A stretch of 64,000 bases of DNA from an uncultured Lachnospiraceae bacterium (GCA_947589305.1 CANQAP010000007.1:1-64000); one strand, 5' to 3'. Positions 42,206-51,967 are shown, numbered from the stretch's first letter. Notes: generated by a model not told the origin, from the sequence alone. Translations and numbers: made by a program.

Positions 42206-43205
42206 CTTTTTCACCTCTTATCAAGGATGCGAGCGCATCATTTTTTCGATCTTCTTCCAACGCACGGATATCTTCCGATGCAAACGATTTTCCGTTCCAC
42301 AGTACCGGATACGCATGTCCTGCTATTCCTTCCCAAAGTCCCTGTCCGCGTAGTGTCGAATAAAACGCCGTTATCTTCTGCATAGAAGATGGATCCTGCA
42401 AATATGGCAGATATATCACATCAAAGGCTTCCAAGACACCGAAGTCCGAGAAGGATGCCGAACCGATGTCCGCCACGACCCAGTGATAATATCCTTCCGC
42501 TCGTATATCCTGCAAAAACCAGTGTATATCCTCTTTGCTCATTTCCCGTAACTCCTGATACGTTCCTGCACTCCATACACAGTCAAAACCTTGCTCCGTC
42601 ATAGCCAGCGCCTTGATCTTCATGGAAAGATTCTCCGCCCGCTGTTTGATATAATAGAGAACCTCTTCCATTCGATTCTCTTCATCCGTTTCCTGTGCAA
42701 ACTCTTCCCATCCCAAATACAGACACCGCATGCCCCTATCCCCATATGCCGTGGCATAATAGCCGCAAAATGCTTTTGCAAAACTTGTTTTCCCGCATCT
42801 GCCAAGCGGGGAATAGACCGCCACGCACTGACAGGAGCCTTCCGCATTCCGCACCGCCCGTTCCCGGCTCAGTATCTGAACCATCAAACGAACATATGCC
42901 GACGCCGGAGAGTATTTCATGATTTGAAATTGCTTTTCCGGCAGTTCGTCCGGCATATCCCGCTCTGTCCCAGTCACCGTCCAAAGGATAGGCATCGCGC
43001 TCTCTTTTTCAAATTCCGCCGTATCCGCACACCATTCCAAGATCAGCAGATCATTCCGATGCCGGTGTAAATAGATATCCATATCCGGCAGACGGGTAAA
43101 GGACATGATCATTATGGGAATATCCGCCTTTTGGTTGACATAATTCATCAGAGCAGACGCAAACGCCTCTTCCCGGTCGTAAAGAATGACCCGATATTGT
43201 TTCAA
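42147..43205 (-). CDS. tadZ: TadZ/CpaE-like ATPase (pilus localisation factor)
   Basis: 352 residues from a TTG at 43205 (SD-like AGGTGA within the end of the previous gene; TTGA overlap with its TGA). Residues 1-115 are an atypical receiver-like domain (YRVILYDREEAFASALMNYV, LLILEW) and 125-330 a MinD/ParA-like ATPase with a deviant Walker A VAVYSPLGRCGKTSFAKAF. TadZ/CpaE proteins mark the pole or site of pilus assembly. It is the second gene of the operon. An ATG at 43232 is open but lacks a ribosome site. Confidence 0.78.
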   Translation of the reverse strand: MKQYRVILYDREEAFASALMNYVNQKADIPIMIMSFTRLPDMDIYLHRHRNDLLILEWCADTAEFEKESAMPILWTVTGTERDMPDELPEKQFQIMKYSPASAYVRLMVQILSRERAVRNAEGSCQCVAVYSPLGRCGKTSFAKAFCGYYATAYGDRGMRCLYLGWEEFAQETDEENRMEEVLYYIKQRAENLSMKIKALAMTEQGFDCVWSAGTYQELREMSKEDIHWFLQDIRAEGYYHWVVADIGSASFSDFGVLEAFDVIYLPYLQDPSSMQKITAFYSTLRGQGLWEGIAGHAYPVLWNGKSFASEDIRALEEDRKNDALASLIRGEKDVGDRTDLQGDRILYTGGI

Positions 43206-43720
43206 ACTGTCACCTGCCTTTCCAATAGCCATATGAGATACCCGATCAAAACAGCAATCGAAAAATGAATGGTGTTCTTCGTATTTCCTTGATCAAAACC
43301 ACTATTGTACGGGATAATCTGTCTTGTTCTCCAACAAGTCAAAAGATAATTCCAGAACCACTTTAATCGATTCACCAGACTGTGGTGGCACATCATGTGA
43401 ACGGTCGCAAGAACGCCTCCGACCAAAAAGGAATTCAACATAACGATCCAAACCGAAGGTCCGATCATTCCTCCAATCACCGAAAATAATTTGATATCAC
43501 CGGCGCCTAATACCCGGATCTGATGCAGTACAAACAACAGGACGATCGGAAACCCGATCCCAAACACGGACTCCAAGATCCCTTGCCAGCCTTTCGAATA
43601 CAGGGAGGCTGTCAACCCGATGACCATACCGATCACGATCAATCCATTCGGTATCTTATAACTTCGTAAATCAAAGCAACCTGCAAGGACTAAGAAACCA
43701 ATTAAAAAATACTGAAACAT
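43202..43720 (-). CDS. tadV: Prepilin peptidase (TadV/CpaA, A24 family)
   Basis: 172 residues, six helices. The two catalytic aspartates are in GCFDLRSYKIPNGL (Asp17) and LGAGDIKLFSVIGGMIG (GxGDxK), as in A24 peptidases without the N-terminal methylase domain. It cleaves the Flp pilin and TadE-like pseudopilins. AGGAGGATC precedes the ATG. First gene of the leftward Tad operon, with a strong promoter 34 nt upstream. Confidence 0.9.
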   Translation of the reverse strand: MFQYFLIGFLVLAGCFDLRSYKIPNGLIVIGMVIGLTASLYSKGWQGILESVFGIGFPIVLLFVLHQIRVLGAGDIKLFSVIGGMIGPSVWIVMLNSFLVGGVLATVHMMCHHSLVNRLKWFWNYLLTCWRTRQIIPYNSGFDQGNTKNTIHFSIAVLIGYLIWLLERQVTV

Positions 43721-43753
43721 GATCCTCCTTTCCGTCTTTTCGATTGCTTCTTA

Positions 43754-43782
43754 AGTATATAATATTTTTTTACATTTGTAAA
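43754..43782 (-). promoter_or_regulatory. Sigma-A promoter of the Tad operon
   Basis: Minus strand: TTTACA (43777-43782), 17-nt spacer, TATACT (43754-43759), in an AT-rich stretch. Confidence 0.65.
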
Positions 43783-43844
43783 TAGTTATGTCAAAAATTT
43801 TTTGTATATTTTATTTATTTGATGATTCTAACGCTATCAAAAGG

Positions 43845-43880
43845 TTATTCCTTTGATCAGATTGGAAAGAAAAGGAATAA
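43845..43880. promoter_or_regulatory. Inverted repeat TTATTCCTTT / AAAGGAATAA
   Basis: Perfect 10-bp arms (43845-43854, 43871-43880), 16 nt apart, upstream of the DUF2508 gene; no T-run. Operator or leader hairpin, unknown. Confidence 0.4.
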
Positions 43881-43925
43881 TTCATCCCTGTATCGTCTAT
43901 ACTGTAACAGAGGTGGTGGAATAAT

Positions 43926-44183
43926 ATGACAAAAAAGAAATTAATGAAGCTACGTCAGGAAAAAGAACGACAGGCTTTGTTAGAAGAAATCGAAACGACC
44001 AAGCGCGCCCATGCAACAGCCTTGGCAAATCTTGAAAACATAACCGATCCTGACCTGATCGACTGTTACATTTACGAACTCAATGCCGTACAGGTACGAT
44101 ACAAATTTTTACTACGCCTCGCCAAAGAACATAATTTAACCAATCTGCCCTCCTCTCTCTTCCTGCCGCATACGCAGGCATGA
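43926..44183 (+). CDS. DUF2508 (YaaL-like) small protein
   Basis: 85 residues, helical and charged: KKLMKLRQEKERQALLEEIETTKRAHATALANLENIT, then DLIDCYIYELNAVQVRYKFLLRLAKEHNL. The (D/E)LIDYYIYE-x-NA-x-QARYxYLL block is the DUF2508/YaaL mark. YaaL sits between recR and bofA in Bacillus; here it is apart from both. GAGGTGG precedes the ATG. A terminator follows. Function unknown. Confidence 0.75.
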   Translation: MTKKKLMKLRQEKERQALLEEIETTKRAHATALANLENITDPDLIDCYIYELNAVQVRYKFLLRLAKEHNLTNLPSSLFLPHTQA

Positions 44184-44217
44184 TTCTCGTACCTAGATAT
44201 TTCACAAATAAAAAAAC

Positions 44218-44245
44218 AAGCACTTACCTGCCGGTAAGTGCTTTT
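44218..44245. terminator. Bidirectional terminator
   Basis: AAGCACTTACC (44218-44228) pairs with GGTAAGTGCTT (44233-44243), 4-nt loop, A-run before and TTTT after. Confidence 0.9.
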
Positions 44246-44262
44246 CTTCTTTTCAAGCCGGA

Positions 44263-46074
44263 CTATTCCGATTCTTCTTCCTGTCCGACATAACGATTCA
44301 GGGTATCTACCACGTCATTTAAATTATATGGTTTTGCTATGTAATCGTCCAGTTTTGCTTCCAAGATCCGCTCTTTATCTCCAAACATGGCTCTGGCGGT
44401 CACCGCGATGATCGGAAGCCGTTTTAAGTTCTTTTCTTCTTCGATCGCACGAATCTGCTGTGTGGCTGCCAGACCGTCCATGATCGGCATCTGCACATCA
44501 AACAGGGCGGCGTCATATGTCTTCTGCTTAAACAGTTCCACCGCTTTTTCCCCATTCTCCGCGATATCGTATGAATATCCCGCCATACCCAGCAGCTTAC
44601 CGATCACCTGCTGATTAACCGGTTCATCTTCCGCTACCAGAATTCTCGCACGTTTATGACCGCTGATCGAGATCACGGCGGAATCCTTCTTCTCCTCCGG
44701 CTTCTGTTCAGAAGCCTTCACGATCTTAAGCGGTATCTCCACAATAAAGGTACTTCCGATATCCTCTTTACTTTGAACGGTAATGCTGCCGCCCATTAAC
44801 TCCACGATCTGCTTGGTAATGACCAAGCCAAGCCCGGTGCCGCCGTATTTTCTGGTGTCGGAACTGTCCACCTGACTGAATCGAATGAACAGCTTGCTTT
44901 TATCCGCATCCGAAATACCGATACCGGAATCGACCACCGCGATCCGGAGTGTGATTTTATCCGGTTCATCTCCGTCTATCGTAGCTACTTTTACCCTTAC
45001 GCCGCCTTCCGACGTAAACTTGATCGCATTTGATAACAGACAATTTAATACCTGCTTGATCCGTTCGCCGTCTCCCTTAACGGATTCCGGAATATTCCCG
45101 CTAAAGCTGCAGTCTAATGTCAGATCTTTATTATTCGCCAACGGAACCTGTGCGGCAACCGTCTCCTCGATAGCCGACTTTACATCAAAGACTTCATAAC
45201 GCAGGTTATATTTTCCTGCTTCCAGTTTACTGATATCCAAGATATCATTGATCAGACGAAGCAGCGTATCCGCACAATTCTTGGCAGTCACCAGATTATC
45301 CCGATAATCCGCCTGCAGGTCATCCTCCGCCAAGGTAAGCTGCAACATACCCAAAATACCGTTGATCGGCGTCCGGATCTCATGCGACATATTTGCCAAA
45401 AACTCTGCCTGCGTCTTATACGCAATGTTCGCCTCATCCTTGGCTTTGCTGAGACTCATTTCCGTCTCTTTTTGTTCTGTGATGTCGATGAGAACCATAT
45501 TGATGTAATTAGCTTCGGATTTGTACATGACGGTATTAAAGACCTTATCCAGATTCTCCATGGTGATCTCGACCGCCATCAGGTCGCCTTCCCGTGTGCC
45601 GGAGTTATCATATGCGTGAAACCATGCGTTTACACTCTGCAACACATCCTGTTTGCAATTACATAATAATTTATCCTGATAGGAAATCGGTTCCAATCCC
45701 AAGTACTCGCAAAAGCGTTCATTGGCGTCCACGATTTTATATTCCGGTACTTCCGCGCCCTGCGGCGTGACGATCTCCGCCTGAGCAAATCCGATCGGCA
45801 GGTTCAGAAAGAGCTTTTTATATTTATCACTCTTAACGGTGGATTCTTTATTCACCTCTTCCCCTTCCCGAATCATCAGGAAAGCTACAATGCAGACCAC
45901 AATTAACGTCAATGCCGTGAATATGACCGCAAGCGTACGCAGACTGCCTAGATCCTGTCCGTCAACCAGCCTGCAAATTAAAATCACATTCAGAATCAGA
46001 ATAATGACGACTTCAACGGCAGATAAAATGATGATCCGCTTTTTTGATGTGTCTCTTTTTAATCTTGAACTCAT
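44263..46074 (-). CDS. Hybrid sensor histidine kinase (PAS-HisKA-HATPase-REC)
   Basis: 603 residues. Two transmembrane helices (about 14-34 IIILSAVEVVIILILNVILI; about 45-68 TLAVIFTALTLIVVCIVAFLM) with almost no outside loop, then a PAS-like domain (about 85-205, KLFLNLPIGFAQAEI, IVDANERFCEYLGL), HisKA with EFLANMSHEIRTPINGILGM (phospho-His near 235), HATPase with NAIKF, DSGIGI and GGTGLGLVI, and a receiver (about 480-600) with LVAEDEPVNQQ, AALFDVQMPIMDG and DDYIAKPYN. It is likely to sense an internal or membrane signal. GGGGTG precedes the ATG. No partner phosphotransfer or output gene is adjacent. Confidence 0.92.
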   Translation of the reverse strand: MSSRLKRDTSKKRIIILSAVEVVIILILNVILICRLVDGQDLGSLRTLAVIFTALTLIVVCIVAFLMIREGEEVNKESTVKSDKYKKLFLNLPIGFAQAEIVTPQGAEVPEYKIVDANERFCEYLGLEPISYQDKLLCNCKQDVLQSVNAWFHAYDNSGTREGDLMAVEITMENLDKVFNTVMYKSEANYINMVLIDITEQKETEMSLSKAKDEANIAYKTQAEFLANMSHEIRTPINGILGMLQLTLAEDDLQADYRDNLVTAKNCADTLLRLINDILDISKLEAGKYNLRYEVFDVKSAIEETVAAQVPLANNKDLTLDCSFSGNIPESVKGDGERIKQVLNCLLSNAIKFTSEGGVRVKVATIDGDEPDKITLRIAVVDSGIGISDADKSKLFIRFSQVDSSDTRKYGGTGLGLVITKQIVELMGGSITVQSKEDIGSTFIVEIPLKIVKASEQKPEEKKDSAVISISGHKRARILVAEDEPVNQQVIGKLLGMAGYSYDIAENGEKAVELFKQKTYDAALFDVQMPIMDGLAATQQIRAIEEEKNLKRLPIIAVTARAMFGDKERILEAKLDDYIAKPYNLNDVVDTLNRYVGQEEESE

Positions 46075-46214
46075 CTTAACACCCCTTTTTTGATTTTACC
46101 CCCTGCCTGCTATGTATATTTATGTCTTGATTACCTTCTATCATTCAGAAAAATAACCGATTTTATATTCGCACAAAAACGCATATTTGTCAATGTATTA
46201 CACTCTGTGAATCC

Positions 46215-48800
46215 TTATTCCGCATCCGATTCCGATGCCGTTTTTTGCCGTTTTTTATACCGGATTGTAAATAGCCACAGCACGAGAAACAAAAGCAGTG
46301 AAACACCGGTTATCAGTAGACCGGTATAAAACCCCGGAGAAATATACCGCATCACAATTTTATGACTGCCTGCGGACAATTCTAACGCCATAAATGCGTT
46401 CAGCACTTTCTTTGCCTCCGTTTCCTTTCCGTCCACCGTAACGCTCCATCCCGTATCATACGGAACGGACAGGAACAATACCTGATCTTCGTCCGCCTCC
46501 ACGGTTCCCTCCAAGTATCCGTCGCCATGCGCATCCACTTCCAACGGATACTGTCGCAGTTTTGCATAAACATCTTCCCATACATCCGGATGAAATTCTG
46601 CAGCGTGCAGGGTGATCACCCCGCTGTCCGTCTGATTATCGTTAAATTCATATTCCAGCATGACCGTCTGCCCTTCCGTCAGACAACCGATATGAAACGC
46701 CTGATTCTGATACCGATCGTCCGCTACCTGCCGATCGTCTATAAATAACTTGATCTGCTTAACATTCCCGCCGGAAATATCCAAATAGAGATCCATGTTT
46801 TTTTTGACCATAAAACTCATCTGAACCGTTGGCGTTCCCATGCCGTCGTTCGTATAGGATATCTCGTTTCCCGATACGGAAGCGGCACATCCGGTTCCGA
46901 CAGCCGACAGTTCCAACTCTATTTCCGTAAACAAAGGCGACGTGATGCCGGTCGCCGTTCTCGCAAAATCATTCTGCACATTGAAATAAGTAGAAATGGC
47001 ATCCATGTCGGTCAATTCCTTCTTTACCCCAAATCCTATCGGAAGCGCATACGGATTTTCATAGATGGCGATATTATCCACCGTATCCTTATACGTCAGC
47101 ATATTATTATTAAAATCGCCGTCCCGGTACATCACATATCGGACTGCCGTGACCGCATTGGTCAACGGCGTTGCTCCACAGTACAGATATTCATTTGCAC
47201 CGGTATAGAAACCAAGACGCCCCATCGCCTTTACCATATCTCCCTGTGCGGTCGAGCCGAATAACGTTACGCATCGCAGATCGTGCCATGTCGGTTCGTC
47301 CAGCATGCGTGTGTTTCCCAGTTCCATCCGGTAAAAGCCGTCGTCTTCCGCATACAGATCCGCTACGATCTGCCGCATCGTTTCCGTATCCGAAAAATAC
47401 CGTTCCACTTCTATCGAACCGTTACAGGACCAGCCGTACGCCGCTCCTGCCGTGATCTCCGCCGTCATCGCGCCTGCCAGTACCACGCGCCATATTTTGC
47501 CTTGTTTTTCACGAAAATGATAGATGAGAAAAAGCACCAGATAGAACACTGCCAATGCGATCACCAACAGATAGCAGACTTTCTCCAAGCGTTCATCCGC
47601 CTGCGCATAGCAGAAAACACTCAATGCCATGACCGCCACGCTCGCCAAGCAATGTTCCACGACCGAGATCCGCCGGTACCGAAGAAGAACCTCATAGCTC
47701 ATCCACAGCAACAGAAAGATATACAAAAACGAAAAGCGGTTCGGTATCCCATACTGATTGTGAAAGGCATGCCAGATATAATTTAAAATTTCCGTATTGA
47801 AGCTCACCAGCATCAGGCATAACAAAAACAGATACTTGATCTTTTCCCGAAGTCCAAACTGCCGGCTGAAGATATACACAAATGCCAGAAGCAGGGCAAA
47901 CATGCCGCAGTAAAGATTCACGCCGCCGTCGTCCGTCTGATTGTTGATCGGTTCGCATCCGATAAAATGCGCCTGCAAAATATCCCAGTAAGAACCGTAT
48001 TGATCCCATCCCGGAAGTGTCCGTTTTGCGGAAGCCGTCTGCATGATGCCCATGTAGGCAGGAACCAGTATCACCGCAGCCATTCCGCCTGCCAGCAGCG
48101 AACTGACCGTAAACAGCCATGCGGTACGTCCCATGTCCCGCAAACTCCGATAGGAATAAAGCAACGCCCACAGCACCAAAAACAGGCAGATCATAAACCC
48201 GATATAATAATTACAAAACAGGGCATAAAATAGTGTCAGGATATACAGTCTTGCATCTTTCTTTTCCACAAGATAATCAAAACCAAGTATGATCAGCGGA
48301 AAAATAAAAATACAGTCCATCCACATGACATTCCAGTAATATCCCACTACATAATTCGATATGGCATATGCAACTGCCAGAGGAATCACACATGGATGCT
48401 GATATTTTACGCGGCTCCGATGCAGAGCCGCATAAGCAAACGTCCATCCGCTCAGAACGATCTTTATGGATACGATCAAACTCACTGCCGTATTCAACTG
48501 GCTTTTCGGAAATAATAAGATCAGTATATTAAACGGGCTTGCCAGATAATACGACCATAAGGACAGGAAATTCGTTCCCATCCCTTCGTGAAAGGAATAG
48601 AACCAACTGCTGCCTTCTTTTAGTTTCCGATAATAATCCGCAAAAAACGGCATATACTGGTGCAGTCCGTCAACAATGATCAAGGATTTCCCGCCAAAAC
48701 CGACTTTTACGAATATCCACACTCCCAGCATAAACAATGCCGGAATACCCGTTGACAAAATATAGATATAATATTTTTTCCAAAATTCCCTGATACTCAT
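46215..48800 (-). CDS. YfhO-family membrane protein (GT-C-like)
   Basis: 861 residues with about a dozen helices in the N-terminal half, one helix near the C-terminus (ISPGFYTGLLITGVSLLLFL) and a large beta-rich outer domain (about 500-800). The N-terminus reads GFGGKSLIIVDGLHQYMPFFADYY: the Asp-containing first loop of YfhO/GT-C lipid-linked glycosyltransferases. In Bacillus and Listeria, YfhO glycosylates lipoteichoic acid. It starts 7 nt after the GH9 stop, so it shares that operon. Confidence 0.85.
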   Translation of the reverse strand: MSIREFWKKYYIYILSTGIPALFMLGVWIFVKVGFGGKSLIIVDGLHQYMPFFADYYRKLKEGSSWFYSFHEGMGTNFLSLWSYYLASPFNILILLFPKSQLNTAVSLIVSIKIVLSGWTFAYAALHRSRVKYQHPCVIPLAVAYAISNYVVGYYWNVMWMDCIFIFPLIILGFDYLVEKKDARLYILTLFYALFCNYYIGFMICLFLVLWALLYSYRSLRDMGRTAWLFTVSSLLAGGMAAVILVPAYMGIMQTASAKRTLPGWDQYGSYWDILQAHFIGCEPINNQTDDGGVNLYCGMFALLLAFVYIFSRQFGLREKIKYLFLLCLMLVSFNTEILNYIWHAFHNQYGIPNRFSFLYIFLLLWMSYEVLLRYRRISVVEHCLASVAVMALSVFCYAQADERLEKVCYLLVIALAVFYLVLFLIYHFREKQGKIWRVVLAGAMTAEITAGAAYGWSCNGSIEVERYFSDTETMRQIVADLYAEDDGFYRMELGNTRMLDEPTWHDLRCVTLFGSTAQGDMVKAMGRLGFYTGANEYLYCGATPLTNAVTAVRYVMYRDGDFNNNMLTYKDTVDNIAIYENPYALPIGFGVKKELTDMDAISTYFNVQNDFARTATGITSPLFTEIELELSAVGTGCAASVSGNEISYTNDGMGTPTVQMSFMVKKNMDLYLDISGGNVKQIKLFIDDRQVADDRYQNQAFHIGCLTEGQTVMLEYEFNDNQTDSGVITLHAAEFHPDVWEDVYAKLRQYPLEVDAHGDGYLEGTVEADEDQVLFLSVPYDTGWSVTVDGKETEAKKVLNAFMALELSAGSHKIVMRYISPGFYTGLLITGVSLLLFLVLWLFTIRYKKRQKTASESDAE

Positions 48801-48807
48801 TTTGTTC

Positions 48808-51045
48808 CTATTCGTTCTCGATTCCTGTCAGCAAATATACAAACGGAGAATTCCAGTAAATCGTGATCTCATTACAAGAATAACTCTGCACATTATCGAC
48901 ATAGCAGGCTGCCGGCGGAGCATCTTTTAAGGTAGCCTGCGCATACGGATCCTCTAACGCCGCATCCGGTCCGCCGACCAGCATGCCCGTCATTGCCACC
49001 CCTTTTGCCTCTGACGGACGGTGATGAACCGATTGCGGTGACAAAGTACCGAAGCCCGTCACAAAACAATAAGAATTTGTATTTGTTCCCAACAGATAAT
49101 GTAATTGCTTTTCTGCCGCCGCCAGATATGCTTCATCCGGCTTCAACTGATCTGCCATCAGGAACAACATACCGTTATTCGCAACGCTCATATTGCTTCC
49201 CCAGCAGTAATCCTCGCTTCCCAAAGCGACTCCGTAAGCATCTTCTTCTGCTTTCGCCAGCGCCGCATCCGCCGCGTCAAAGAATTTTGTTTCGACCGCA
49301 GTATAATAATCACCGGTATCTCCGCTTGTGAGGTAGGCATACATGCCGTATGTCCCGACCGTCTGCCATCCTAACGCAGCCTCGATCTCATTGACATCAT
49401 ACTCCTTTAACAGAGACAGATATGCCGCGTCCTTAGTCGTTTTATATAATTCCGCCAATGCCCAGTAGCGTTCATCCATATCCTCTTTATCATCATAAGC
49501 GCCGGTAGAGATAGAACTTGGATTCTGAAAACCTATGCCGTCATTCGGCGTCTGTTCCAAGTATGTCCATGCCAGCTCCGCAGCCGTCAGACAGGTCTGG
49601 GAAAATTCTGCGTCCGTTCCTTCAAACACCCGTGCCGCCATCGCCATAGCCGCCGCAAAATCAGCAGTCGCCGTCGTCGAAATCGGCGCGAGGATCAACT
49701 GGTTCGTCTCTTCTTCCGGCATCACCGACCCCGGAAAGTTCTCACAGGTGACCTTGTGATATACGCCGCCTGTATCAGGATCCTGCATTTTCAGCATCCA
49801 GTCCAGCTCATATCTGACTTCATCCAAAAGATCCGGAACTCCGTTACCGCTTTCCGGTATTCCGGTATCATCCCCAAAAGAATCCCCGTATGTTTCATAT
49901 GTCAGCATCAAATCCGCCGCCGCTTTTGCACCGGCAACCGTATATCTTCCGTAATCCCCGGCATCATGCCAGCCTCCGGTCGTATCTACCAGACTGCTTT
50001 GTTCGCTATTGTATCGGATGGCTCCCTCACTGTGGCAGACATCATGAGCGAAGATTTCATCTTCCACTGCTTCACCGCATCGCTGCAGATAAAACAGACG
50101 TATTGCCTGATCCGTCAGGTCGGCATACACCGCATCTCCGATCGTAAAAGCAAACGACTCGCCGTATTGCTCCGTCACGATCTTATAAGTGCCGGCTTCC
50201 GTCACTTCCGAAAAATCGGCGATCGCCGTTGCCTCCTCCGATGCCGTATTTTCTTTTGGATCAGTTAATTCACCGGAAAATACGACTTCGTCCGTTTCCG
50301 TATTGACCACGTCAAACGCACCGCCGACTTCACTGCCCGCTTCCGCCCGGACTACCGCTATCTTTTCCGCATCCGGCAAATAACCGACCTGATCTACGTT
50401 AATCGAAACCGCATTGCTTTCCGTCGCGGAATCCACCCTGCCGGAACTGTCCGTCAGGTATAACGCAAAATTATCAAAATAAACGGAATGTTCTCCCAAG
50501 TCCTCCGGGCAGCCTTCCGCCATACCCATATTAATACACAGACGCGGCGCCGGATCGGACGGTTCCTCCATCACGAAATCACAGGTCACATGCTGCACCT
50601 CTTCATTGACCGTAATCAGGTCGCTGACATACGCATGATAATCCCCGCCGTTTAACTGTAAACGCCACTGCATAGTCCGCTCTGTGGTCGCATGCACATC
50701 AAAGGAATACGAATATTCACACCCCTGATCCAGAGAAAAACCGTCATAATACGGCTGGATCGCATAATCAAGAGTACCGACGTCCGTCACCTGAATCTCC
50801 ATCTCGCCGTCTTCCGTTACCACCTGATTGGCAGTGCCGCCTTCCGTATAAATCATCCAGTTTGTCAATCCGTCACTGAAATCACCGTTTTCTATCAGGT
50901 TTTCGCCGGTCGGTCCTTCCGTCGATTCCTCCGTCTGTTCTTCCGACATGTCCTCGGATCCTGTCGGCTTTTTGCCACATGATGCCATCGTCATGCAAAG
51001 TAAGGCAACCATTGTAAATGCCGTCCATCGTTTCCATCTTCTCAT
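48808..51045 (-). CDS. Lipoprotein cellulase, CBM-Ig-GH9
   Basis: 745 residues from MRRWKRWTAFTMVALL (AGGAGGAAAACT upstream; a longer frame to 51102 would overlap hisA). Lipobox MASC anchors it to the membrane. Then a CBM4/9-like domain (about 45-200, ENLIENGDFSDGLTNW), a cellulase N-terminal Ig-like domain (about 210-305, VSINVDQVGYLPDAEKIAVV) and a GH9 catalytic domain: GGWHDAGDYGRY with the two aspartates, SVHHRPSEA and CNEITIYWNSPFVYL with the catalytic Glu. GH9 enzymes cleave beta-1,4-glucans (cellulose, sometimes xyloglucan). Surface-anchored rather than free. Between hisA (26 nt) and yfhO (7 nt) in one operon. Confidence 0.93.
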   Translation of the reverse strand: MRRWKRWTAFTMVALLCMTMASCGKKPTGSEDMSEEQTEESTEGPTGENLIENGDFSDGLTNWMIYTEGGTANQVVTEDGEMEIQVTDVGTLDYAIQPYYDGFSLDQGCEYSYSFDVHATTERTMQWRLQLNGGDYHAYVSDLITVNEEVQHVTCDFVMEEPSDPAPRLCINMGMAEGCPEDLGEHSVYFDNFALYLTDSSGRVDSATESNAVSINVDQVGYLPDAEKIAVVRAEAGSEVGGAFDVVNTETDEVVFSGELTDPKENTASEEATAIADFSEVTEAGTYKIVTEQYGESFAFTIGDAVYADLTDQAIRLFYLQRCGEAVEDEIFAHDVCHSEGAIRYNSEQSSLVDTTGGWHDAGDYGRYTVAGAKAAADLMLTYETYGDSFGDDTGIPESGNGVPDLLDEVRYELDWMLKMQDPDTGGVYHKVTCENFPGSVMPEEETNQLILAPISTTATADFAAAMAMAARVFEGTDAEFSQTCLTAAELAWTYLEQTPNDGIGFQNPSSISTGAYDDKEDMDERYWALAELYKTTKDAAYLSLLKEYDVNEIEAALGWQTVGTYGMYAYLTSGDTGDYYTAVETKFFDAADAALAKAEEDAYGVALGSEDYCWGSNMSVANNGMLFLMADQLKPDEAYLAAAEKQLHYLLGTNTNSYCFVTGFGTLSPQSVHHRPSEAKGVAMTGMLVGGPDAALEDPYAQATLKDAPPAACYVDNVQSYSCNEITIYWNSPFVYLLTGIENE

Positions 51046-51070
51046 AGTTTTCCTCCTATCATCCCGCTTA

Positions 51071-51868
51071 TCATGCTCCGTCGTCCGTTCCGGACGCGGC
51101 ACATATCTCTAATACCTTTTGATATGACATCGAACCTCCGAAGAGATCCAACGCGCTTCCAATCGTTACATCCAAACGATTCTTTCCCCATTTTTTCAAC
51201 TGTTCCAAATCTTCAAAGGAACCGACGCCGCCCGCATATGTGATCGGAATGCCGGACCAGTTTCCCAATCGTTTCACCAAGGATTCCTCGATTCCGCCCG
51301 CCGTTCCTTCCGCATCTACCGCATGGATCAAAAACTCGTCGCAATCATCCGCTAAACGGTCTAACAGCTCTTCCGTCACCGGCTCGTCGGTAAATCTCTG
51401 CCAGCGGTCAGTCACGACATAATAGCTGTCGTCTCGTTTTCGGCAGGATAAATCCAAAACCAGCCGCTTTTTTCCGACCGCCCGTACCATACGTTTCAAT
51501 CGGTCATACTGAATCCTGCCGTCCTGAAATACAAACGATGTGACAATGACATGCGACGCCCCCATGTCCAAAAACCGTTTGGCATTCCCTTCATTCATGC
51601 CGCCGCCGATCTGCAGCCCGCCGGGATATGCCTGTAACGCCAGCCTCGCCTGCTCCACATCTGCATCATAATATTCCGAACCAGCCGGATTTAACAAAAT
51701 CACATGTCCGCCGCGCATCCCGTCTCTCCGGTATAACTCTGCATAAAAATCCGCGTCACGTCCGGAAACAAAGTTTTCCTTCGCCTGATTGTCCCTGTCT
51801 GTCAACGTCCCGCCGACGATTTGTTTTACCTTACCGTTATGAATATCAATGCAAGGTCTGAATCTCAT
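51071..51868 (-). CDS. hisA: Eukaryotic-type HisA (ProFAR isomerase)
   Basis: 265 residues. A TIM barrel: MRFRPCIDIHNGKVKQIVGG (catalytic Asp in CIDIHNGK), LQIGGGMNEGNAKRFLDMGA, LVLDLSCRK (second catalytic Asp) and TYAGGVGSFEDLE. The CIDIHNGKVKQIVGG start and inserted SEYYDADVEQA segments match the eukaryotic HIS6 version rather than bacterial HisA. It isomerises ProFAR to PRFAR in histidine synthesis. No other his gene is in the window. It heads an operon with the GH9 cellulase; AAGGAG precedes the ATG. Confidence 0.85.
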   Translation of the reverse strand: MRFRPCIDIHNGKVKQIVGGTLTDRDNQAKENFVSGRDADFYAELYRRDGMRGGHVILLNPAGSEYYDADVEQARLALQAYPGGLQIGGGMNEGNAKRFLDMGASHVIVTSFVFQDGRIQYDRLKRMVRAVGKKRLVLDLSCRKRDDSYYVVTDRWQRFTDEPVTEELLDRLADDCDEFLIHAVDAEGTAGGIEESLVKRLGNWSGIPITYAGGVGSFEDLEQLKKWGKNRLDVTIGSALDLFGGSMSYQKVLEICAASGTDDGA

Positions 51869-51918
51869 TTCATAAACTCCTTATAATGTTTTCCAGCCTT
51901 TTCACTATCTGCTATTTT

Positions 51919-51948
51919 AACATAGTACCCTTCCGAACAATTTGTCAA
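51919..51948 (-). promoter_or_regulatory. Promoter of the hisA-GH9-yfhO operon
   Basis: Minus strand: TTGACA (51943-51948), 18-nt spacer, TATGTT (51919-51924). Confidence 0.55.
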
Positions 51949-51967
51949 GGACATAATATAATATATC

